A stretch of DNA of 57,131 nucleotides, from IMG/VR virus record IMGVR_UViG_3300021365_000017, positions 1-57,131 of that record; one strand, 5' to 3'. Both the position numbers and the translations under genes were made by a program. The DNA is from a virus. Below the pieces are notes generated by a model. That model did no database searches. It was not told where the DNA came from and was given only the letters and a program-made list of their open reading frames with translations. Shown here piece after piece: positions 41,211 to 48,645 of the stretch; position 1 is the first letter of the stretch, and every line of letters starts with the position of its first letter.

Positions 41211-41233
41211 GGGGGAGAGCACTTCCCTCCCCC
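41211..41233 (-). terminator. Hairpin after major capsid gene (partial terminator)
   Basis: GGGGGAG and CTCCCCC pair over 7 bp with a 9-nt loop in the 67-nt gap after the capsid gene. On the minus strand it is followed by the broken T-tract TCGTTACTTTCTT. It probably allows partial read-through, giving more capsid than downstream message. Confidence 0.6.
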
Positions 41234-41248
41234 GCATTACCAATTAGA

Positions 41249-42661
41249 TTACTTGAGCAATACGTGCTGGTTAGCAGCGCGAGTTACCAAGCAGCACTCA
41301 GAGCGATAGTGGAACTTCGCAACATCGGAAGTGTCATTAGTGAAACCAAGTACACCACCACCAGTTACCCAGTGCTCCATTTCTCTGTTGTATCCGTTTG
41401 CAGCCTTATAGTTCATCTCCAAAGCAGGAGCTCTGTGACCAGTCTTAGGGTCTGCAACGTCAGTCAAAGGAATCATACATCCCTTAACGATACCCTGACC
41501 GCTTGCATTATTAAGCAAGTTAGGGTTGTTCAAGAGTCCCATCTTCTTAAGGTGGAAAGTATATCCGCCTCTAGCGAAGCTCTGGAAACCGAGGTTGAGA
41601 GCTGCATCTTGATTGTTTTGAAACGCACCGAAGTTCGCCGCAACACCAGAAGTAACTGAATCACCAACAGAACCAGCAGCAGAAGGAATGTTATTGATTT
41701 GAGCGAAGAGCTGGCTATTCAACATAGCAGCATACTCAGGAGTAGCACCTTGCTTATCCAAGAGAGCAATCAACGCATCAAGGTCAGCAACCGAATCCAA
41801 GTCCCCAGCAGCCGCAGAGGTAATACCTCTAGAAGCAACAGCATCGAAGTACCCTTCAGTACCAGCAATACCGGCAGGGCCATGTGTACCCGCCAGCTTC
41901 TTGCCCATCAACATGGTGAGTTCTCTAGCGTCCATAAAACGCTGACGAGCATCCATCTCACCTTTGATGTACCATCGGTAGTCTCCTCCACCAACGTCGA
42001 TATAACCGATGTTAGTTGCAGCAGAACCACTCACTTGGTAAGTCTCTTTCACGATAGCAAAAGGATTGGTTCTCTTCACAACGTTAGATTCGATGAAACG
42101 TCCCGGCTGGTCTGTTCCCTGAGCATACATGTTACCCACGATAGGTAGCTCATGCGCCGCAGCGGTAACAGCACTTAAGTTAGAATCAGCGAAGTTAGCA
42201 ATAGTGAATGCACCATCGGCAGGAGTCGTAGCTGTAACGATACACACAACCTTGTCGATTGGGTGAATTACGAGGTCTCCTTTTCTAACCTTCAATGCCT
42301 CTACATCAGCATAATCGTCAGCGTCCTCAGCGTCGGCAGCAGCGAATGCTTGAGTCTTTCCAGTGGCAATCTCCGTTGCAACGGTAACGGCTTGAATTGG
42401 GTGGAGACGGGTCTCCTCAAAGTAGGTTACCTCATCGTTAGTTCCTACAGCTTTTGTAGCCCCCATCAACTCCAACAAACCAGAGATACCCTGATTTCCA
42501 AAAGTTTTAATAAGGTCTTTTCTCACATCGGGTGCGAGAACGCTTGCCAAGTCGCCCAACGAAGCATACTTGCTTACTGGTGCGCCTAAGTTAAAAGCGT
42601 TGTTTGTTGCTCCATTGGGAGCGTTTGAACGGGCGGTTGCGCCCTGTTGTCCTAAGGCCAT
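41249..42661 (-). CDS. Major capsid protein
   Basis: A 470-residue protein with the look of a HK97-fold capsid subunit: a flexible N-arm (GQQGATARSNAPNGATNNAF), helices (SVLAPDVRKDLIKTFGNQGI), a beta P-domain with strand-loop region, ARQRFMDARELTMLMGKKLA (spine-like helix) and a Gly-rich C-terminal domain. It directly follows the scaffold gene. The sequence type is close in pattern to major capsid proteins of Bacteroidetes podovirus-like phages. Size, composition and gene order support it strongly. Confidence 0.82.
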   Translation of the reverse strand: MALGQQGATARSNAPNGATNNAFNLGAPVSKYASLGDLASVLAPDVRKDLIKTFGNQGISGLLELMGATKAVGTNDEVTYFEETRLHPIQAVTVATEIATGKTQAFAAADAEDADDYADVEALKVRKGDLVIHPIDKVVCIVTATTPADGAFTIANFADSNLSAVTAAAHELPIVGNMYAQGTDQPGRFIESNVVKRTNPFAIVKETYQVSGSAATNIGYIDVGGGDYRWYIKGEMDARQRFMDARELTMLMGKKLAGTHGPAGIAGTEGYFDAVASRGITSAAAGDLDSVADLDALIALLDKQGATPEYAAMLNSQLFAQINNIPSAAGSVGDSVTSGVAANFGAFQNNQDAALNLGFQSFARGGYTFHLKKMGLLNNPNLLNNASGQGIVKGCMIPLTDVADPKTGHRAPALEMNYKAANGYNREMEHWVTGGGVLGFTNDTSDVAKFHYRSECCLVTRAANQHVLLK

Positions 42662-42675
42662 TTGTTCTAAGTTTT

Positions 42676-43788
42676 TTAGATGTTAAAAGTCATTGTTCCC
42701 CTACCACCTAAAGCTTTTCTGAGTTGTTCTGCAACACCATCTGATTGACCTTGAGACATGTCCCTTTGAGTTGTATCGTTGCTCACATTAGCTGCCGTTT
42801 GCACAACCTTTCTTTGACCATCGCTTAGTCCCTGTTGGTACACAGACTTTACAATAGAATCAATGTTGTCTACTACAGCTCTATGAGCATTGAGTTTCTC
42901 AAAGTTCCAGTCACCTCCGTCATTCACATAGTCGTCGAAGTATTCCTCTAGTCGAGAGTTCTTACTAATGAGTTGTGACCGATAGTCTTCTTTGATTCCA
43001 TAGGTGAATTTCTCACCCGAAGGAAGTTCAAATACTAAACCATCAAAGTCTTTTACCTCAGCAGTCATTGTTCTCACCCAGTCTTCAGTAATAGGAGATT
43101 GCGCTTCCGTCTCTCCGTTCTCATCAACAGGAAGCTGGTAAGCGTCCCTGAGTTCGGAGATAGACTTCCGTGCGGATTCCGCATCCATCTTGAGTTGAAG
43201 TTTCGCTAGGTTGACATCGCCCTCTTCAAAACGGTCGGCATCCAGTTTGTATTTGCTGGTCATCAACAAAGCCACCTCATCTGTTGTGAGATTGCCATGT
43301 TCAATAACCATCTGGTTTCGTACAGCTGTAAGGTCATCCATTTCGGATGGGTTCAACTGCTGATACTTGTACCAGTCTTCTGGACTACGACCCGTCTTGC
43401 GGACGAAATCATTGATAGCGGAAACGCGCTCGTCGATTTCAACGGGTTTATTTGAAATCACGTCGGACAAGTAGTCATAACCAGAGACCTCTGTCCCAAG
43501 CTTTTCGCTTAGATACTTGAGGACTTCGGAATCGACATCCAAGCCTTCGAATGATTCAGATTCTTTTACAGCTTCCTGAAGAGACTCTGAAGGTTGAGCT
43601 TCAGGCTCTGCAACAGGTTGCGGATTTTCAGTAGTAGCTGGTTCAGCCACGACTTCATTTTGGACAGGCTCCACTGGAGCATCTGCCACGGTTTCTTCCA
43701 CAGCATTTTGTGTAGGTTCTTGTACTGGCGGTGTGTCGCTAATTGCAAACCCAGCCTCCGCCATTGCGGTTTCTAAATCTTTACTCAT
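42676..43788 (-). CDS. Scaffolding protein
   Basis: A 370-residue acidic protein. Residues about 20-80 are a Pro/Glu/Val/Ala-rich disordered region (EPTQNAVEETVADAPVEPVQ); the middle is helical (RVSAINDFVRKTGRSPEDWY; LAKLQLKMDAESARKSISEL) and the C-terminus is basic (AEQLRKALGGRGTMTFNI). This charge layout and its place directly before the major capsid gene are typical of procapsid scaffolds. The leader AATAATTCAATATG resembles the early-gene leader. Confidence 0.72.
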   Translation of the reverse strand: MSKDLETAMAEAGFAISDTPPVQEPTQNAVEETVADAPVEPVQNEVVAEPATTENPQPVAEPEAQPSESLQEAVKESESFEGLDVDSEVLKYLSEKLGTEVSGYDYLSDVISNKPVEIDERVSAINDFVRKTGRSPEDWYKYQQLNPSEMDDLTAVRNQMVIEHGNLTTDEVALLMTSKYKLDADRFEEGDVNLAKLQLKMDAESARKSISELRDAYQLPVDENGETEAQSPITEDWVRTMTAEVKDFDGLVFELPSGEKFTYGIKEDYRSQLISKNSRLEEYFDDYVNDGGDWNFEKLNAHRAVVDNIDSIVKSVYQQGLSDGQRKVVQTAANVSNDTTQRDMSQGQSDGVAEQLRKALGGRGTMTFNI

Positions 43789-43794
43789 ATTGAA

Positions 43795-44115
43795 TTATTT
43801 GTAAGTTTTCTTTTGGCTTTTTGGTGGTGTCTTACTGTGACCACCTTTGCTCCAAAGGAATCGGTTTGCCCAGTATGCGGCACTACCTTTCCTCTTAATG
43901 TTTTTTGCGTGTCTACTTCTGAAGGCAGCTCTAGCTTTTGAGCTGTAGTTGTTACCCATGCTCTGGTCACCAAAGCGAACGAGGGCCCCGCCCTCTTGCC
44001 CCGGACCAAGCGTACTAACCACGGCAGCTTTTTTCGTAGCGTGACCGCGCGTCAATTTGGGCTTGTTGACTCCAGCAAAACCCAGTCTCTTAGCCTTTTC
44101 TGAAGCACTAGACAT
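43795..44115 (-). CDS. Small basic phage protein (DUF6321-like), 106 residues
   Basis: A basic protein with the block STLGPGQEGGALVRFGDQSM followed by SSKARAAFRSRHAKNIKRKG and SAAYWANRFLW, a pattern recurring in phage structural regions and placed in DUF6321 or a near relative. Function is not known; the RHAKN...AAYWANRFLW end and the charge suggest nucleic-acid contact. It precedes the scaffold gene and has a perfect promoter box 4 nt upstream, so it opens the capsid operon. Confidence 0.65.
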   Translation of the reverse strand: MSSASEKAKRLGFAGVNKPKLTRGHATKKAAVVSTLGPGQEGGALVRFGDQSMGNNYSSKARAAFRSRHAKNIKRKGSAAYWANRFLWSKGGHSKTPPKSQKKTYK

Positions 44116-44119
44116 ACTG

Positions 44120-44127
44120 CAAATATA
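44120..44127 (-). promoter_or_regulatory. -7 promoter element TATATTTG, 4 nt before ATG
   Basis: The minus strand reads TATATTTG-CAGT-ATG, with the ATG at 44115. It drives the capsid operon (small basic protein, scaffold, capsid). The same spacer CAGT occurs before the gene at 3081. Confidence 0.7.
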
Positions 44128-44137
44128 ACTCTATTGG

Positions 44138-44338
44138 CTATATATGAATTACACTGCCTGAGTCAAAGGTAAAGCTGTTGTCATAGTCGTTAAAAACACC
44201 ACGGTGCTCGTCCCCTACCTCGGTGTCATTCCAGTTCAAGGAAACCTCCTTGTAGGTTCCTATTTCAGTTGTCTTATCAGATTCAAAAACCTTGTACCCC
44301 GTTCTGGTGCAGATGTAGTATGCTGTTCTGGTTGCCAT
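44138..44338 (-). CDS. Small unknown protein, 66 residues
   Basis: Beta-rich, with Tyr/Thr strands (MATRTAYYICTRTGYKVFES; VFNDYDNSFTFDSGSVIHI). No family recognised. Its ATG overlaps the stop of the MAM-like adhesin gene (TAATG), so it may be a fibre accessory or chaperone translated with that protein. Confidence 0.55.
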   Translation of the reverse strand: MATRTAYYICTRTGYKVFESDKTTEIGTYKEVSLNWNDTEVGDEHRGVFNDYDNSFTFDSGSVIHI

Positions 44339-45216
44339 TAGCTTTCAATAAATCTAACGTCGTCAATAGCAAAGTCAGAGGAAAAGTTGTTGGGTGCCTC
44401 GTAAACGAAGTAGATGTAGTTCGTGACTTGGGAGGCTCTGTAGTTGTCTAGACTAATAACGTGCTCCACCCAATAAGAGCTGGTACCACTCCAAGTCGCT
44501 GAGGCAGGAGTTATTGAGGTGTGCTGGCCGCCAGCCGTATTCGTCATCGTGACTCTCCTAGTACTAGTGTTGTAGGCACCAGTTAAAGTAGCAAGAAGCG
44601 TTGCTTGGTCAGAAGCAGAGCTTGCTGCGTCGTCAATGTAAACTTTCAATACACCGGGAGCACTACCAAACATGTGCGCGTAGAACTTCAGGTCTAAACT
44701 ATTAGTCCCATCAGCCAGCTCGTTCTTAAAGATAAAGCCGGGAGTCCTCATTAGATAGAGGTTGCTTGTATCCAAGATTCCCGTGGCCTCGGTATAGGCA
44801 TACCTTGTTCCTGATGCGGTATCGTGAGCACCTAAGCTACCTCCATCAAACCCTGCGTGAGCTCCATTTGGGCCTGTGTTTCCAGAGCCAGTAGCGTTTG
44901 AATCAATCCTCCAGCCCGTAGCTGTCTTAGTCGTGCTGAGGCCCGCATTCTGCTGCGTTTGATTTTGAACCCACTTATTGTTAGTTGCTGAAGTGCAGTC
45001 TGCTCCACTAGCCCAACTGGACATGTCACCACTAGGTGACCACCCGCCACCCGAAGTCGTAGTGTTTACCGTTTGACCATTAAACGTCCAATGCTCAGAG
45101 AACGGGGTGCTACCAGCAACGCCAGCCAGCTCAGCAATACTGTTGATAGTAGTGCCGTTGATTTCTGCAACGTCGGCCTTTGCAACTCCAGAAAATGTGG
45201 CAAAATTTACTGGCAT
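44338..45216 (-). CDS. MAM/jelly-roll-domain adhesin-like tail protein
   Basis: A 292-residue protein. The N-terminal 60 residues are a short attachment region (NFATFSGVAKADVAEINGTT). Residues about 85-290 look like a MAM or concanavalin-like beta-sandwich: GFIFKNELADGTNSLDLKFY, AHMFGSAPGVLKVYIDD, SYWVEHVISLDNYRASQVTN and the closing SDFAIDDVRF, which corresponds to the typical 'AIDDI' end of MAM domains. Such domains bind sugars or proteins at surfaces. In the fibre gene cluster it is a good candidate for host recognition; this is inferred. Confidence 0.65.
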   Translation of the reverse strand: MPVNFATFSGVAKADVAEINGTTINSIAELAGVAGSTPFSEHWTFNGQTVNTTTSGGGWSPSGDMSSWASGADCTSATNNKWVQNQTQQNAGLSTTKTATGWRIDSNATGSGNTGPNGAHAGFDGGSLGAHDTASGTRYAYTEATGILDTSNLYLMRTPGFIFKNELADGTNSLDLKFYAHMFGSAPGVLKVYIDDAASSASDQATLLATLTGAYNTSTRRVTMTNTAGGQHTSITPASATWSGTSSYWVEHVISLDNYRASQVTNYIYFVYEAPNNFSSDFAIDDVRFIES

Positions 45217-45219
45217 GCC

Positions 45220-46269
45220 TTAGCTGATTTTCACCCAGCTACGGTCTGGATAGAAATAAATGAGTGCATTACTTGCATCAATAACGTACCCAATAATTCT
45301 TGAATAGTAGTTCTGAGTAGTTGGAGGGGATGACGCGACAGTGCCGCTCGAAGCCCCTAGATACAGAGGCGTTCCTTGTGCGGCTGTACTCCAGCCCTGA
45401 TTAGTAGCCATTTTAATACAGCCTTCAAGTAAAAGCTCTTGAGGGCTCACCGCGTCAGTAGTGCAAAACAACATTGTCGTTCCAGCAGCCGATGATGTAT
45501 GGTCAGCTGTGGTGATGGGGTTTGTGCCCTGCCCTTGAGAGTACCTCATGACCCTTCCGGCACTTAGGGTTCCTTGAAAGGAGCCACCTTTTACTAATAG
45601 CCTCGAACCTACTCCAAACGCACCAACTGTATTAACAGATACTAGGCCAACATCGATTTCTGCGGACGTAAGCGTCTGGGACCTAACAACACCAGTTGCT
45701 GCAACACCCGTAACAACAGCCGCAGTAAACGAACCAGCCGTAATTTTGTGAGTGCCAGAAGAATAGGTGATTTCAGAGTCAGAGGTAAGGGTGTCTGCGT
45801 CGCTCCAAATAGCAATCCTGTCTGCCCCTCCGCTACCGTCGATAGTTCCACCGCCTCCCGAAATCGTGCTAAAGGAAAGGGCTCCGCTTCCGTTTGTTGT
45901 TAACGCCTGCCCATTGGTGCCATCTGCTGTAGGAAGAGTTAGTGTATAAGCTTCCGTAAGGTTAGGGGCTGCAATACTAACCGTATCTGAGCCGTCATTA
46001 GATGCCTCAAACAGTGTAAGTTTGCCGGGCTGAGAGGCGACGGCACCTTTAACCTCTATGTCTTTCGCCTGAAATAACACACCGTCTTGCTGGGCATTGG
46101 TTGGCCCACTAGAAAGCCTAAGGATTTCGGTGCTATGTTCACTAATGAACTTTAAAGTACTTCCGTTACCGGAAATAGTATAAGTCCTGTCGGCATCAGC
46201 CTGTGTGAGGCTGGTAGTACCTATGTTACCATCCTCAGTTGTAAGTATTCTTTTCCAAGTTGCAGACAT
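45220..46269 (-). CDS. Tail fibre/appendage protein, 349 residues
   Basis: The N-terminus (MSATWKRILTTEDG) is nearly the same as that of the 483-residue fibre protein (MAASWRRILTTAD), suggesting a shared docking tag. The rest is Ser/Thr/Gly-rich with PNLTEAYTLTLPTADGTNGQ and ALTTNGSGALSFSTISGGG, which are common in fibre shafts, and a compact C-terminal domain (YYSRIIGYVIDASNALIYFY). Virion surface role is inferred from composition and neighbours. Confidence 0.65.
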   Translation of the reverse strand: MSATWKRILTTEDGNIGTTSLTQADADRTYTISGNGSTLKFISEHSTEILRLSSGPTNAQQDGVLFQAKDIEVKGAVASQPGKLTLFEASNDGSDTVSIAAPNLTEAYTLTLPTADGTNGQALTTNGSGALSFSTISGGGGTIDGSGGADRIAIWSDADTLTSDSEITYSSGTHKITAGSFTAAVVTGVAATGVVRSQTLTSAEIDVGLVSVNTVGAFGVGSRLLVKGGSFQGTLSAGRVMRYSQGQGTNPITTADHTSSAAGTTMLFCTTDAVSPQELLLEGCIKMATNQGWSTAAQGTPLYLGASSGTVASSPPTTQNYYSRIIGYVIDASNALIYFYPDRSWVKIS

Positions 46270-46278
46270 GGTGCGCGG

Positions 46279-46458
46279 TTATTTTGCAACCCTCACGCCA
46301 TTGGCTGCTTCTTTCTTTTCTTCAAGCTTCAGTAGTCTGTCAAACTCCCTTTCGAGTTTGGACACCAAATCACCTACCACCTTGGCATCCACGGCTTTGA
46401 TGGTTTGGTTTTCTACAGACTTCTTACAGAGGGCGACTTCAGTGATGTCTAATTTCAT
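46279..46458 (-). CDS. Small helical protein, 59 residues
   Basis: A frame from ATG 46458 to TAA 46279 encodes MKLDITEVALCKKSVENQTI, then KAVDAKVVGDLVSKLEREFD and a Lys/Glu-rich helix. No family recognised. It lies between two small/fibre genes with 9- and 18-nt gaps, so it is likely a fibre-assembly accessory or chaperone; this is inferred from position. Confidence 0.55.
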   Translation of the reverse strand: MKLDITEVALCKKSVENQTIKAVDAKVVGDLVSKLEREFDRLLKLEEKKEAANGVRVAK

Positions 46459-46476
46459 TTAAATGAGGGTTTGAAT

Positions 46477-46650
46477 TTATTTCGATTTCAACTGGTTCTG
46501 TAGTTTTTGCACTACGGCTGCCAGCAAAAGTACGTCCTTTCCGTCGAACTTGCAATCATGCACGACCTTTAAAAGAAAGGTGAGTTCTGGATGACTAAGG
46601 GTGTCAGTAGTTACACCGACACCCTTGTCACGGTTCTTTAATAGGCTCAT
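46477..46650 (-). CDS. Small protein in fibre cluster, 57 residues
   Basis: The start is at ATG 46650 (MSLLKNRDKGVGVTTDTLSH), 5 nt after the upstream stop; a TTG at 46659 would overlap that stop. The C-terminal half is helical (GKDVLLLAAVVQKLQNQLKS). No family recognised. Probably a fibre-assembly helper like its 59-residue neighbour. Confidence 0.5.
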   Translation of the reverse strand: MSLLKNRDKGVGVTTDTLSHPELTFLLKVVHDCKFDGKDVLLLAAVVQKLQNQLKSK

Positions 46651-46655
46651 TCTTA

Positions 46656-48107
46656 TCAAGCTCCGTCAATGTACAGGTAAAGTCCCGCTGTACCAGTGCC
46701 AGTGCCATCGTTAAACGCAAGGCTACCCTGTGGCATCGTAGTGATTGTAGGGTCGGCTGCATACTTGTTCAGTACCGCAACACCCATTTGAGGGAGCGAA
46801 GCCCCGGAGTCTCTTACCTCCCATCCGGAGAGACCCACGCTTGAGTCAACCCACTTGAAACTTGCTTTGTTTGCAGAAGTTGTAGTGGTGTCAACAATAA
46901 GACCCGCTCCGTCTGCGGTAGCGTCCGAGTGAGCACCCTCAGCAATCTCAATGGTCTTGTCTTCGACCGTCAACGTTTGAACATCAACAGATGATGTAGA
47001 GCCATTTACGACGAGGTCACCGTTAATGGTAACAGTAGTGTCAGCACCTTCGGACGTTGCCGCAGCAATCGTCATCGCCGTTTCAAGGCTGTTCGCGTTG
47101 GTCGTTCCGTCGGCATCAACGGTAGATGTCTTAAATAAGATGTCACCACCGATACCAGCACCAGTACTAATACCACCTGAGAAGGTCAGGTCGGATGCGC
47201 TGCCGTTACTGCCTGTGCCGTCTGCACCAGCCATAGAAGTCATCCCCGTCAGCGCAGCGGCCAAGTCAATGGTTACACTTCCAGAGGCACCACCACCACC
47301 GAGGTTTGTGCCAGCGGTAACATTCGTGATGTCACCAGTATTCGTAGTGTACCCGAATGACGTAATGCGGTCATTGATTGCCGCAGAGGTCATAAGAGAT
47401 GTGTCGTTGTCGGCGAAAGCTTCGCTTGAAAGCTGAATAGAGTTAGCCTCGAACTCAGACACAGTCAGTCCAGAAACGTCTAATGTGACAGAACCAGAAG
47501 CTCCGCCACCGGAGAGACCTGTACCAGCAGTAACACCTGTAATGTCACCAGTGTTTGTGGTGTAGCCGAATGACTCAATGCGGTCGTTAACAGCCGCAGA
47601 AGTCATGATGGACGTATCATTGTCTGCAAACGCCTCGTTTGAGAGTTGAATCGAGTTGGCCGCGAACTCAGTTACCGTCAATCCTGAGACATCCAGCGTA
47701 ACGCTACCGGAGGCACCGCCCCCAGAAAGACCAGTTCCCGCAGTAACGCCCGTGACGTCACCGGTGTTTGTCGTATATCCAAATGATGTAATGCGGTCAT
47801 TAATCGCAGCCGATGTCATAATAGACGTATCGTTGTCTGCGAATGCCTCACTCGAAAGTTGAATCGAAGCTGCTGCGAACTCAGATACGGTTAACCCGGA
47901 AACGTCGAGGGTGACGGCCCCTGAAGCACCGCCTCCAGTAAGACCAGTGCCTGCCGTTACACCCGTAATGTCACCAGTGTTGGAGGTGTACCCGAGTCCA
48001 GTTACAAAGTCGTGTACCGCATCCGCGTCCGGCAGAGCGGAACTGCCGTTCGTTACCGTGTCGGTAGTATCAGCGGTTGTAAGTATTCTTCTCCAAGATG
48101 CTGCCAT
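46656..48107 (-). CDS. Tail fibre protein with three 71-residue repeats
   Basis: A 483-residue protein. After an N-terminal tag (MAASWRRILTTADTTDTVTN) come three tandem 71-residue units (residues about 61-273) with the pattern SIQLSSEAFADNDTSIMTSA followed by GYTTNTGD and VTAGTGLSGGG. These are nearly identical in protein but differ at many third bases. The C-terminal part includes DGTTNANSLETAMTIAA and TVTINGDLVVNGSTSSVDVQ, typical of phage fibre/receptor proteins. It is likely a trimeric shaft whose length is set by the repeat number. Confidence 0.72.
   Translation of the reverse strand: MAASWRRILTTADTTDTVTNGSSALPDADAVHDFVTGLGYTSNTGDITGVTAGTGLTGGGASGAVTLDVSGLTVSEFAAASIQLSSEAFADNDTSIMTSAAINDRITSFGYTTNTGDVTGVTAGTGLSGGGASGSVTLDVSGLTVTEFAANSIQLSNEAFADNDTSIMTSAAVNDRIESFGYTTNTGDITGVTAGTGLSGGGASGSVTLDVSGLTVSEFEANSIQLSSEAFADNDTSLMTSAAINDRITSFGYTTNTGDITNVTAGTNLGGGGASGSVTIDLAAALTGMTSMAGADGTGSNGSASDLTFSGGISTGAGIGGDILFKTSTVDADGTTNANSLETAMTIAAATSEGADTTVTINGDLVVNGSTSSVDVQTLTVEDKTIEIAEGAHSDATADGAGLIVDTTTTSANKASFKWVDSSVGLSGWEVRDSGASLPQMGVAVLNKYAADPTITTMPQGSLAFNDGTGTGTAGLYLYIDGA
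47287..47925 (-). repeat. Three tandem 213-nt coding repeats
   Basis: Units begin at 47287, 47500 and 47713, each exactly 213 nt (71 codons), with partial copies on both sides. Protein identity is very high while many synonymous positions differ between units. Confidence 0.85.
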
Positions 48108-48150
48108 AATTGATTTTTTTTAAACGTTGCTAAGTTAAGGACAATTTAGT

Positions 48151-48645
48151 TTATTCTGAATCGACTCCGAAGTACAGGTCGTCGTTGTCGTCGGCGTACA
48201 TACCCCCTTGAAAAGCGGCGGGTGGTGAGCCTGCCGGAAACACCTTGAACTCCACAACCCCATCTAGATTTATTTTACCTGTCCCGTTTGGGGTAAACTG
48301 AATGTCACCATTGGTTTGAGTAGTGGTAATTTTAAATGCGGTCGTGCCATCAAACAAGTCGAGGTCTCCGCCAAGCTGAGGGCTGGTGTCTTCAACGACA
48401 TTGTTTAACCCACTTCCAGTACCAATTTCCGTCCAGTTATTAGCATCCGTCCAAGTGCCGCCACCATAGATAAATGGTGTAGTCCCTACGATTGCCAAGA
48501 AACCACTTACCCTAAGGTTTGAATTCAATGCATCTCTCTCACCCGTGTTCGCAAAAAAACCAAAGCCTTTTACCTGATTGCCAGTGGCATCAAGGATAGG
48601 AGCGTTGGGGTTATTGTGCGATACTGGTCCGGGAAAAATTGGCAT
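48151..48645 (-). CDS. Tail appendage protein, 164 residues
   Basis: Beta-rich protein: [20 protein letters not shown], then GFFANTGERDALNSNLRVSG and TPQ-type motif EDTSPQLGGDLDLFDGTTAF, KITTTQTNGDIQFTPNGTGK, ending YADDNDDLYFGVDSE. The 'SPQLGGDLDLNG...I..T.NGDI.ltPnGtGkv' block is very common in marine phage tail-fibre proteins. It overlaps the collagen-like gene by one base (TAATG type). Confidence 0.7.
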   Translation of the reverse strand: MPIFPGPVSHNNPNAPILDATGNQVKGFGFFANTGERDALNSNLRVSGFLAIVGTTPFIYGGGTWTDANNWTEIGTGSGLNNVVEDTSPQLGGDLDLFDGTTAFKITTTQTNGDIQFTPNGTGKINLDGVVEFKVFPAGSPPAAFQGGMYADDNDDLYFGVDSE

